A stretch of DNA of 47,643 bases from NCBI RefSeq assembly GCF_000374025.1, contig NZ_KB893202.1:1-47643 (forward strand), written 5' to 3'. The notes under the pieces were generated by a model. It did not search any database, had not been told where the DNA came from, and saw only the letters and a list, made by a program, of their open reading frames with translations. Both the position numbers and the translations under genes were made by a program. Origin of the DNA: Spirosoma panaciterrae DSM 21099. GTDB taxonomy: Bacteria > Bacteroidota > Bacteroidia > Cytophagales > Spirosomataceae. Shown in pieces: positions 17,258 through 24,218 of the stretch (position 1 is its first letter; each line of letters begins with the position of its first letter).

Positions 17258-18631
17258 ATGAAAAAAGTAATCAGCAGTGCGCTTCTTATTTTGATTGGCT
17301 TTTTCCTGACAGTTCCCTCCTTTGGGCAGGGACAAGGGCTTAGCCTCAATAAAATAATCGCCAAAGTCGATAATTACTATGTGCTGCGGTCCGACCTCGA
17401 AGAGGCTTACCAATCGTATGTCGGGCAAAATCAGACCCCTCCGCAGAAATGCCAGTTGCTCGAAAGTCTGGTAATCAATAAGATGATGCTGGCCAAGGCA
17501 GAGATCGACTCCGTCGTGGTAGATGACAAAATCGTTGACAACGAACTCGATACCCGTATGCAGTACATGGTGCAGCAGTTCGGGTCTGAGAAAAATATCG
17601 TTGAAGCGTACGGTAAAAGCCTCGAAATGCTGAAAAGCGAGCTACGCCAGCAAGTGAAAGATCAGAAGGTCGTTCAGAAAATGCAGCAAAAAATTACGAA
17701 CGACGTTAAGATCACTCCCCGCGAGGTTCGTAAGTTTTTCGACAGCATTCCCAGGGACAGCCTTCCTTACATGCCTGCCGAGGTAGAGGTGGGCCAGATT
17801 GTCCGGTTTGCCAAACCGACCAAAGAGCAAAAAGAAGCACTGCGCCAACGGCTGCTTGATCTGAAAAAACGCGTTGAAAATGGGGAGGATTTTGGCAAAC
17901 TAGCCAAAGAAAACTCCGAAGACGTAAGCTCCGCCGAACGCAATGGCGATTTAGGATTTGCCAAGCGGGGTATGATGGTGGCTCCATTTGAAGGCGCTGC
18001 GCTCAAGCTGAAACCCAATGAAATGTCGGATGTGGTTGAATCTGAATTTGGCCTCCACCTGATTCAATTAATCGAAACGCGCGGAGCCGAATACCATGCC
18101 CGGCATATCCTGCTCCGCCCCGATTACAACCGCCTTGACCTAACAGGGCCAACGCATTATCTCGATAGCCTGCGGAATCTGATCCAGATCGACTCGCTGA
18201 AATTTGATAAAGCCGCTAAAGATTTTTCGGAAGACAAATCCACTGCCGATGCGGGAGGACTGATCCGCGATCCACAATCAGGTGCCAGCCGCCTGGCTAT
18301 GGACGGTACTATGGAATATGCCCTGTTTCAAATGCTCGACACCATGCAGGTAGGTGCCATTTCGAAACCGTTACCTTACCGGACCGAAGATGGCAAAAGT
18401 GCGGTACGGTTGTTGTACTATAAAAGCAAAATTGTTCCTCATACGGCTGACTACACAAAAGATTTTGAAAAGCTACAAACCATTGTGCTTCAAAATAAGA
18501 AAAATCGGGCCATCGATGACTGGTTCCGTAAATCGATTGCTGACGTGTACATCACGATCGACCCGGAGTTCCATGGTTGTCGAATATTCGGCACGACCCA
18601 AAATAGTGCAGCCAATACGGGAGGAAATTAA
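17258..18631 (+). CDS. SurA-like periplasmic peptidyl-prolyl isomerase
   Basis: This is a 457-residue protein from ATG 17258. An upstream in-frame start at 17240 would put six residues before the signal peptide and overlap the -7 box, so it is less likely. The signal peptide (KKVISSALLILIGFFLTVPSFGQ) is followed by a SurA N-terminal chaperone region beginning LNKIIAKVDNYYVLRSDLEEAY. Two parvulin-type domains follow at about 170-280 (closing strand FGLHLIQLIETRG) and 281-400 (opening YHARHILL). SurA escorts unfolded outer-membrane proteins through the periplasm. It lies between another parvulin lipoprotein and a MoxR ATPase, in a small envelope-folding cluster. Confidence 0.9.
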   Translation: MKKVISSALLILIGFFLTVPSFGQGQGLSLNKIIAKVDNYYVLRSDLEEAYQSYVGQNQTPPQKCQLLESLVINKMMLAKAEIDSVVVDDKIVDNELDTRMQYMVQQFGSEKNIVEAYGKSLEMLKSELRQQVKDQKVVQKMQQKITNDVKITPREVRKFFDSIPRDSLPYMPAEVEVGQIVRFAKPTKEQKEALRQRLLDLKKRVENGEDFGKLAKENSEDVSSAERNGDLGFAKRGMMVAPFEGAALKLKPNEMSDVVESEFGLHLIQLIETRGAEYHARHILLRPDYNRLDLTGPTHYLDSLRNLIQIDSLKFDKAAKDFSEDKSTADAGGLIRDPQSGASRLAMDGTMEYALFQMLDTMQVGAISKPLPYRTEDGKSAVRLLYYKSKIVPHTADYTKDFEKLQTIVLQNKKNRAIDDWFRKSIADVYITIDPEFHGCRIFGTTQNSAANTGGN

Positions 18632-18638
18632 TTTTGAC

Positions 18639-18710
18639 TGATAGAATGATAGAATTGTTGAATAATGATTTCATGGCAACAATTCTATTACTCTATCATT
18701 CTATCATTCT
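18639..18710. repeat. Bipartite inverted repeat of ATAGAATG units
   Basis: TGATAGAATGAT (18639-18650) pairs with ATCATTCTATCA (18695-18706), and AGAATTGTTG (18651-18660) with CAACAATTCT (18677-18686). The loop is 16 nt and the right arm has an 8-nt bulge. It lies between the surA-like and moxR genes. Confidence 0.75.
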
Positions 18711-18728
18711 AAACTAACTTTTATACCT

Positions 18729-19691
18729 GTGCCCTACTCATCGGATGTTGCGGCTGCCGAAGCCCTTACCAACTCGTATCAAAAGCTCAAAAGTGAAATC
18801 TCAAAAGTCGTTATCGGGCAGGACGAAACGGTTCGTCTCCTTTTAACGGCTATTTTTTGTCAGGGGCACTGTCTGCTGGTTGGTGTTCCGGGACTGGCTA
18901 AAACCCTACTGATTCAGACCATTGCCAGTGCACTGGATCTTGACTTCAACCGGATTCAGTTTACGCCCGACCTGATGCCCTCTGATATCCTTGGCTCGGA
19001 AACACTCGACCAGGAGCGTAACTTCAAATTCATTAAAGGGCCAGTGTTTGCCAACATCATTCTGGCCGATGAGATCAACCGGACTCCGCCTAAAACCCAG
19101 TCGGCGTTGCTCGAAGCCATGCAGGAATATGCGGTTACCATTGCCGGACAAAAATATAGTCTGGGCCGTCCTTTCTTCGTACTAGCCACCCAGAACCCCA
19201 TTGAACAGGAAGGTACCTATCCGCTTCCCGAAGCTCAGTTGGACCGATTTATGTTCAATATCTACCTGGATTATCCATCGTATCAATCGGAACTGGACAT
19301 CGTAAAAAATACCACTTCAGATCGGCAGAATGAAGTGAAACGGGTTATTACCGGAGAAGAAATCCGGGAGTTCCAGCAGCTCGTACGTCGGGTTCCGGTG
19401 GTCGACAATGTGGTCGAATATGCGGTTAAGCTGGTTCATAAGACCCGTCCCAATACGGAGATGGCCGCTTCCGATGCCAACCAGTATCTTGAATGGGGCG
19501 CAGGTCCACGGGCATCGCAGGCTCTGATACTGGCGTCTAAATGCAATGCCCTGCTCAATGGCAAATACTCGCCCGATATTGAAGATGTAAAGGCTGTTGC
19601 CCTACCCATTCTTCGTCACCGGGTGGTTCGAAACTTTAAAGCTGAAGCCGAAGGCATCTCCGTTGAGCAATTGATCAAACGATTGCTGTAG
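18729..19691 (+). CDS. MoxR-family AAA+ ATPase
   Basis: This is a 320-residue protein beginning at GTG 18729; no better ATG lies nearby. It has the MoxR layout: IGQDETVRLLLTAIFCQGHCLL, Walker A GVPGLAKT near 54-61, Walker B ILADEINRTPP near 113-123, sensor 1 ATQNPIEQEGTYPLPEAQLDRF near 152-173, and a C-terminal lid domain with sensor 2 GPRASQAL near 259. MoxR ATPases act as chaperones for metal-cofactor insertion or complex assembly. They are usually followed by DUF58 and von Willebrand factor genes. None of those partners is present here; a terminator follows at once, so the gene stands apart from its normal operon. Confidence 0.93.
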   Translation: MPYSSDVAAAEALTNSYQKLKSEISKVVIGQDETVRLLLTAIFCQGHCLLVGVPGLAKTLLIQTIASALDLDFNRIQFTPDLMPSDILGSETLDQERNFKFIKGPVFANIILADEINRTPPKTQSALLEAMQEYAVTIAGQKYSLGRPFFVLATQNPIEQEGTYPLPEAQLDRFMFNIYLDYPSYQSELDIVKNTTSDRQNEVKRVITGEEIREFQQLVRRVPVVDNVVEYAVKLVHKTRPNTEMAASDANQYLEWGAGPRASQALILASKCNALLNGKYSPDIEDVKAVALPILRHRVVRNFKAEAEGISVEQLIKRLL

Positions 19692-19699
19692 AAAGGAGC

Positions 19700-19756
19700 A
19701 AAAGCAAACGGGAGAAAGGAGACCATGCTGTCATTCCTTTCTCCCGTTCGCTTTTT
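19700..19756 (+). terminator. Strong terminator after the MoxR gene
   Basis: AACGGGAGAAAGGA (19707-19720) pairs perfectly with TCCTTTCTCCCGTT (19735-19748), with outer AAAGC/GCTTT pairing and a run of five T at 19752-19756. It also serves the leftward gene that ends at 19755. Confidence 0.8.
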
Positions 19757-19937
19757 ACTCGTTCTCCTCTTTTTTATTCGTCTTCCCCAAATAGTCGCTA
19801 TCTCCTTCACCCATCCCCGTCGATTGATCATCGACTCCGGTTGGTTTAACCCCTTCGGTTTTTTCATCAACCAGAACGGTTCTTTTTCCGGTTTTTATAT
19901 CCTGGTCCAGGTCCTGCAAATTATCCTGACGGTCCAT
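19755..19937 (-). CDS. Small hydrophilic hypothetical protein
   Basis: A 60-residue protein with almost no hydrophobic residues: rich in Asp, Glu, Lys, Gly and Thr (for example DRQDNLQDLDQDIKTGKR at the start and a KKEENE tail). It is probably disordered and cytoplasmic. No family is recognised, but its end abuts a bidirectional terminator and the frame lies in a region without another gene. An AT-rich region upstream (TACTATTTAA) could be a weak -7 box. Confidence 0.5.
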   Translation of the reverse strand: MDRQDNLQDLDQDIKTGKRTVLVDEKTEGVKPTGVDDQSTGMGEGDSDYLGKTNKKEENE

Positions 19938-20020
19938 AAGTATATGTGGTTAAATAGTACACCCGGCTCTTCGTGAAGCCTGTTTTTAAAACCACACACC
20001 ACCCAAATGGTTATCGTGAA

Positions 20021-21010
20021 TTAGCTTTTGAGCCGCCAGATGGCACCCTCATCAAATGAAACCCCCACCTGCTGACCAGGTTGTAGATCATTGCGGCTGG
20101 TAAGCAGGCGTAGCGACAGGTAGCGCGATACCTGCACATCCAGTTCGTAGTGACTCCCTTTAAAGTAGACAACCCGCAGCGTTCCAGAAGCCCCTTGCTC
20201 ATCGAGTCGAACCTGTTCAGGACGAAGACAAATAAGTTCGTCCGGATTCACGGGTTCTTTAAAACCAAATACAGGTAAATACTTCGCTTTAAATACATTG
20301 ACCAGGCCCGTCATCCGTGCCGCATAGGCTGTAGCAGGCTGATGGTACACCGCGATGGGTGACCCCAGCTGAATCAGTTTTCCATCACGCAAAATACCGA
20401 GCGTATCGGCCAGTGAAAGTGCATCCGACGCATCATGGGTTACAAACAGACAGGATGTTTGTTCATGACGAACCAGATCGAAGAGCAGATCCCGGACAAT
20501 AAGCCGATTGGGTAAATCGAGGTGACTAAACGGCTCATCCAGCAGCAGAACAGCCGGCTTATCGGCAACAGCACGGGCAATGGCTGTGCGCTGTTTTTCG
20601 CCACCTGACACCTGACGCGGAATCCGGTCCTGCACCTCAGTCAGGCGGCAAAGCTTTAGCAATTGATCAACGCGGAAATCACGATACGCTTTCTCGTAAA
20701 AGCGCAGCGCGTAGGCAATGTTTTCACGTACCGATACATTCGGCATGAGCTGGTACTCCTGATGTACCAGCCGAATGGCATCATGCCCAGGTACCAGTTT
20801 CTCCGAAGGGCCTACTACCCGTTCACCATTCAGCCAGACGTCGCCCGTATCGGCGTCAGCCAGTCCGGCCAGTACATTGAGCAAGGTACTTTTCCCCGAC
20901 CCACTGGCTCCAACCATGGCCATAATCCGACCGGGTTCCAGCGTCAGCGAAACCTGACTAACAGCAGCAACCTCTGCATAGGTTTTCGTGAGTTTGTTGG
21001 CAGTGAGCAA
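20021..21010 (-). CDS. ABC transporter ATP-binding protein with C-terminal TOBE-like domain
   Basis: About 329 residues from TTG at 21008-21010, giving MLTANKLTKTYAEV, the normal ABC N-terminus; another TTG at 21047-21049 would add 13 residues that match nothing. Walker A is GASGSGKST, the Q-loop lies in RLVHQEYQLMPN, the signature is VSGGEKQRTAIARA, Walker B is AVLLLDEPFSHLD and the switch histidine lies in LFVTHDASDAL. The last 80 residues (ELICLRPEQVRL and after) look like a regulatory TOBE domain, as in iron, sulfate or polyamine importers. No permease or binding protein lies in the window, so substrate is unknown and the partners must be encoded elsewhere. Confidence 0.85.
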   Translation of the reverse strand: MLTANKLTKTYAEVAAVSQVSLTLEPGRIMAMVGASGSGKSTLLNVLAGLADADTGDVWLNGERVVGPSEKLVPGHDAIRLVHQEYQLMPNVSVRENIAYALRFYEKAYRDFRVDQLLKLCRLTEVQDRIPRQVSGGEKQRTAIARAVADKPAVLLLDEPFSHLDLPNRLIVRDLLFDLVRHEQTSCLFVTHDASDALSLADTLGILRDGKLIQLGSPIAVYHQPATAYAARMTGLVNVFKAKYLPVFGFKEPVNPDELICLRPEQVRLDEQGASGTLRVVYFKGSHYELDVQVSRYLSLRLLTSRNDLQPGQQVGVSFDEGAIWRLKS

Positions 21011-21089
21011 AAGTGTATAGCCCAGATGGCCACATCTGGATAAAGACAAGTTTAACCTACCCGGACGTGGCCATCCGGATTACAGGTTC

Positions 21090-22712
21090 TCAAAAAATAA
21101 AGTTTGTGCTTAAGAACTCCGACTTGTGTCCGCGTACAATATCGTTCAGAATGGCCTTGTTTGTTCCGGTATCTTTGGTAGCCACTGCCGACCGTATCGA
21201 AAATGACCGGAGTGCATCTTCAACAGAGAGCGTACCTTCGGCCGAATCTTTTCGTCCCGTAAAGGGGAATGTATCGGGGCCACGCTGGCATTGGGCGTTG
21301 ATATTTACCCGGCTGACCAGATTCACCAGGGGATCGATCAATCGGGCAATGGCTTCGGGATCAGTCCCGAAAATACTGGCCTGCATGCCGTGATCGTCGG
21401 TGATCAGGTATTGAATAAACTCTTCTTCGTCCGTATAAGCCACTACCGGAATTACGGGTCCAAACTGTTCTTCGCGGTAGAGCCGCATGCCTTCCCGAAC
21501 GGGATACACCACCGCCGGCCGGAACAACGATGCTTCCGTTTCGCCACCGCCTTCATTAACGATAGACGCTCCACCGGCCTGTGCATCGGCAATGATGTCG
21601 GCCAGATAGTGTGTCTTGTTGGGTTCAGGCAATGGGGTAATCTGGGCCCCGTCCGTCCAGGGCATACCCGGCTTCAATTTACTGACGGCGGGTCCAAATC
21701 GCTTCAGAAACTCGTCAACAACCGATGCATGCGCCCAGATAATTTTGATAGCCGTACACCGCTGCCCATTAAACGACAACGTACCCAGCAGGCACTCACT
21801 CACCGCGACATCCAGATCGGCATCGGGTAGAATAATAGCCGCATTTTTGGCATCCAGGCTCATAATAGACCGGAGACGGTTCAGTTTGGGGTGTTGACGT
21901 TGTAACTCATCCGCTACCCGACTGGAGCCAATCAGGGTCAGCACGTTTACTTTACCGGATTGCATGACGGGAGGCACCACAGTGGCTCCGCGTCCATAGA
22001 GCGAATTCACGACCCCTTTCGGAAAACTGGTACGGAAGGCTTCGAGCAGGGGATAATGCAGCAGCGAACCGTGTTTAGGTGTCTTGAACAGGATGGTGTT
22101 GCCCATCAAAATAGCCGGAATCAGGGTTGTGTAGGTCTCATTCAAAGGGTAATTGAACGGGCCCATGGCCAGCACAACCCCAAGAGGAGACCGACGAACC
22201 TGTCCGATAATACCTTCCTCAATACGAAACCGGGATGAATTACGGTCCATATTTTTGAGCGTGTCGATGGTGTCGTAAATGTACTTTACCGTTCGGTCGA
22301 ACTCCTTGGTGGCATCGGCCAGGTTTTTGCCAATTTCCCACATAATCAGGTTCACAACCAGTTTTCGTTGCTGCAGCATTTTACCCACAAACGTTTCCAT
22401 GCAGGCAATCCGGTCGGCTACACCCATTTGTGGCCATTCGCCCCGGCCATTATCATAGGCAGCTACCGCAGCATCCAACGCTTCGAGGGCTTCTTTTTCG
22501 CCCGTTACCGGAAAACTGCCGACCAGTTTTCGCTGTAGAGTTCCATCGGCTGCGGGTAGGCAAATGGGTGAATATACGTCCGATACAGCACCATCCCATT
22601 GCCGCATGTCGCCATTGAGCAGGTATTCGCGCTGATGGATGGGTTCAATGAGATACTCGGCTGGAATTTGATCTTCGGTCGGAAATAATCTGGCCAATTG
22701 AGAATCGTTCAT
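21090..22712 (-). CDS. gapN: NADP-dependent glyceraldehyde-3-phosphate dehydrogenase-like aldehyde dehydrogenase
   Basis: About 540 residues from ATG at 22710-22712, giving MNDSQLARLFP; the open frame extends 29 residues further but that part reads like non-coding sequence. It is an aldehyde dehydrogenase: GPFNYPLN near 184-191 with the conserved Asn187, and catalytic Cys319 in NGQRC. RGPDTFPFTGRKDS near the C-terminus matches GapN enzymes, which oxidise glyceraldehyde-3-phosphate directly to 3-phosphoglycerate and make NADPH. The usual ELGGK motif with its general-base Glu reads SLDAK here, with Ser285 in the Glu position. Catalysis may therefore differ. It is monocistronic. Confidence 0.85.
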   Translation of the reverse strand: MNDSQLARLFPTEDQIPAEYLIEPIHQREYLLNGDMRQWDGAVSDVYSPICLPAADGTLQRKLVGSFPVTGEKEALEALDAAVAAYDNGRGEWPQMGVADRIACMETFVGKMLQQRKLVVNLIMWEIGKNLADATKEFDRTVKYIYDTIDTLKNMDRNSSRFRIEEGIIGQVRRSPLGVVLAMGPFNYPLNETYTTLIPAILMGNTILFKTPKHGSLLHYPLLEAFRTSFPKGVVNSLYGRGATVVPPVMQSGKVNVLTLIGSSRVADELQRQHPKLNRLRSIMSLDAKNAAIILPDADLDVAVSECLLGTLSFNGQRCTAIKIIWAHASVVDEFLKRFGPAVSKLKPGMPWTDGAQITPLPEPNKTHYLADIIADAQAGGASIVNEGGGETEASLFRPAVVYPVREGMRLYREEQFGPVIPVVAYTDEEEFIQYLITDDHGMQASIFGTDPEAIARLIDPLVNLVSRVNINAQCQRGPDTFPFTGRKDSAEGTLSVEDALRSFSIRSAVATKDTGTNKAILNDIVRGHKSEFLSTNFIF

Positions 22713-22954
22713 GAGCAGAATCAACTTGAAAAGTAACGGCGGTAAACGTCGGTATTTAGCAGGCAAATTCCAACCCGTCAAAAAACAAAATGGCGCCACA
22801 AAGCCCCAAAACTGGAAATCCTGATCGGGGAGGTCGCGAATTAAAACGTTAATCTTTATCGGGATTGCCCTTTTCAGGCACGCAACGGCCTATTTTCCCC
22901 TATTCTTTTCGCACAACTCATCCATAACGTTCCTGGTACAAGTCAGGCTGAGTA

Positions 22955-23188
22955 ATGGAAATCAATCACGACTTACTCCTATCACTGGGCTTCGTAAAAC
23001 TGCCTAATCGAAAATCAGGATACATCTATAAGGGTGTAGCCGGTCGGCTCCTGGCAGACGATAACACGTTCTTCTTCTATGATTTTGCCCCGGCGATTCG
23101 CACAAAATCAGAACTGCTGTTTATGATGATGGCCATCGATTATCGACAGCGGCTGGAAGATGAGGCATTTGATCAATCGACCCTCTAA
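22955..23188 (+). CDS. Small hypothetical protein
   Basis: This is a 77-residue protein from ATG 22955. No family is recognised. It starts MEINHDLLLSLGFVK, continues with KSGYIYKGVAGRLLADDNTFFFYDF, and ends in a charged helix with several Met (LLFMMMAIDYRQRLEDEAF). The alternating pattern suggests a small alpha/beta fold without membrane segments. It is flanked by divergent and convergent genes, so it must have its own promoter. Composition agrees with the surrounding chromosome. Confidence 0.55.
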   Translation: MEINHDLLLSLGFVKLPNRKSGYIYKGVAGRLLADDNTFFFYDFAPAIRTKSELLFMMMAIDYRQRLEDEAFDQSTL

Positions 23189-23254
23189 GCCGAAAGCAGG
23201 AACAGGTCATCGACCAGGGTCAACCCTCATCGGAGCGGGCTAGGCCGCCCACAC

Positions 23255-23662
23255 CTAGAGTGCCTGGACACTCTTCAGATTGAGTTTGTTGTCGAACACG
23301 AACACTTTTTCATTGATGCTCAGGCTACCCAGCGTATTTTTGGCCCGGTACTTTACCCGGACGATGATGTAGGCTCTTCGGGGATCGACACGGCCGAAAT
23401 CGGCTTCTTCCCGGATAATTTCCAGGCTCGACGGATCTCGTATGGTCGTTTTGAGGTATTCTTCTGCCGTCATTTTTGCATCCAGCAACTCTTCGTGCCG
23501 AATCTGACCATCAACTACCGATAAAGGTCCATACCCATCCATTTCGTGCTCGCCCGGCGCCACCGAAACCACCAGGTTTGTCGGCCCGGCCATGCCCTTG
23601 CTCAAAGCAACCGAAACGAGCACATGTGCAGCAATAGCGAGCGGTAAATAGTTCTTAAGCAT
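23255..23662 (-). CDS. Exported hypothetical protein
   Basis: This is a 135-residue protein (ATG at 23660-23662) with an N-terminal hydrophobic segment (LPLAIAAHVLVSVALSKGMA) that should act as a signal peptide or anchor. The rest is mixed beta strands, including TTIRDPSSLEIIREEADFG and IIVRVKYRAKNTLGSLS. The DPSSLE plus RVKYRAKNxxG pattern resembles small secreted proteins widespread in bacteria, but I cannot name a family. A TATATTTG box lies about 60 nt upstream. It is divergent from the kdp operon. Confidence 0.65.
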   Translation of the reverse strand: MLKNYLPLAIAAHVLVSVALSKGMAGPTNLVVSVAPGEHEMDGYGPLSVVDGQIRHEELLDAKMTAEEYLKTTIRDPSSLEIIREEADFGRVDPRRAYIIVRVKYRAKNTLGSLSINEKVFVFDNKLNLKSVQAL

Positions 23663-23722
23663 AGCTGACTCCGATTAGATCCTTACAGCCAATCATCTGG
23701 ACAAGATGTTTTCTGGCTTAGT

Positions 23723-23730
23723 CAAATATA
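23723..23730 (-). promoter_or_regulatory. -7 box (TAnnTTTG) for the exported hypothetical gene
   Basis: On the minus strand this reads TATATTTG, an exact match to the Bacteroidota -7 consensus. It would give a leader of about 55 nt. No clear -33 TTG is seen. Confidence 0.45.
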
Positions 23731-23831
23731 CATAGTGCGGGTTTATTTACATTCACAGAGGTCGCCCAAGTTAGGCAAAGGTCTAAAGCGTTCTATCAGA
23801 CAAAGTCCGTCCGGCCTTTTACCACCTACCC

Positions 23832-23868
23832 TTCCAAAATGGAAAAGCACCCTTTCAAAATGAAAGGG
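23832..23868. promoter_or_regulatory. Twin palindromes upstream of kdp, possible activator sites
   Basis: TTCCAAAATGGAA (23832-23844) and CCCTTTCAAAATGAAAGGG (23850-23868) both have two arms around a central AAA. Their centres (23838 and 23859) are 21 bp apart, two helical turns, so the sites face the same side. They lie about 150 bp before the expected kdp transcription start. A dimeric regulator is a natural reader. The second palindrome could instead be a hairpin, but it precedes no nearby gene end. Confidence 0.5.
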
Positions 23869-23965
23869 TTTTCACTTGCTGGTTTTTCCAGATCGGCCCA
23901 CACCCAAAAGCCAACCTATTAATTAACAGATACTTATCAAAAGAGATAAGCTAACTCTGTTGCAT

Positions 23966-23981
23966 TGGCACAGGTTTGGAC
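23966..23981 (+). promoter_or_regulatory. Possible sigma-54-type promoter of the kdp operon
   Basis: TGGCACAGGTTTGGAC resembles the sigma-54 consensus TGGCACGnnnnTTGCW. The -24 half fits, but the invariant GC of the -12 half reads GA. It ends 31 nt before the first ATG of the operon, a sensible distance. It is a weak match, made more likely by the twin palindromes upstream. Confidence 0.3.
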
Positions 23982-24011
23982 TTTTTGAGGTCGAAACCAA
24001 ACAGGTCTTTT

Positions 24012-24098
24012 ATGGGAACTCTCCTGCTGCTGATTGTTACGGCCATCCTTTGCTTCATCATTTTCTACAAAGCCATCGACTGGTTCGAACACATTTAA
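24012..24098 (+). CDS. 28-residue membrane micro-protein at the head of the kdp operon
   Basis: ATG 24012 to TAA 24096-24098 encodes a single hydrophobic helix (GTLLLLIVTAILCFIIFYK) followed by the polar tail AIDWFEHI. It starts the operon, 26 nt before kdpF, and is too short for ordinary gene callers. One membrane helix with a charged C-terminal tail suggests a second small accessory subunit like KdpF, but the sequence is distinct from KdpF and I do not know a family. The codons are normal for the region. Confidence 0.6.
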   Translation: MGTLLLLIVTAILCFIIFYKAIDWFEHI

Positions 24099-24124
24099 AC
24101 TAAACACCGGCTCACCGGACTATC

Positions 24125-24205
24125 ATGATTACGCTCGTCTTTATTGTTGCGCTTCTGGTTTTCGCTTACATGCTCTACGTCCTGATTAAACCAGAAAAAT
24201 TCTAA
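24125..24205 (+). CDS. kdpF: KdpF, small subunit of the K+-transporting ATPase
   Basis: This 26-residue single-helix protein (VFIVALLVFAYMLYVLI) ends in KPEKF. The position directly before kdpA (13 nt gap), the length, and a tail like the AEAF/PEKF endings of known KdpF proteins identify it. KdpF stabilises the KdpABC complex in the inner membrane. It is translated between the leading micro-protein and kdpA. Confidence 0.85.
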   Translation: MITLVFIVALLVFAYMLYVLIKPEKF

Positions 24206-24218
24206 CTCAAACTACACA

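Noticed and set aside
23664..24011. Cyclic di-AMP or potassium riboswitch upstream of kdp
   Set aside because: I could not find the conserved core or multi-helix layout; only twin palindromes and a promoter-like motif are present.
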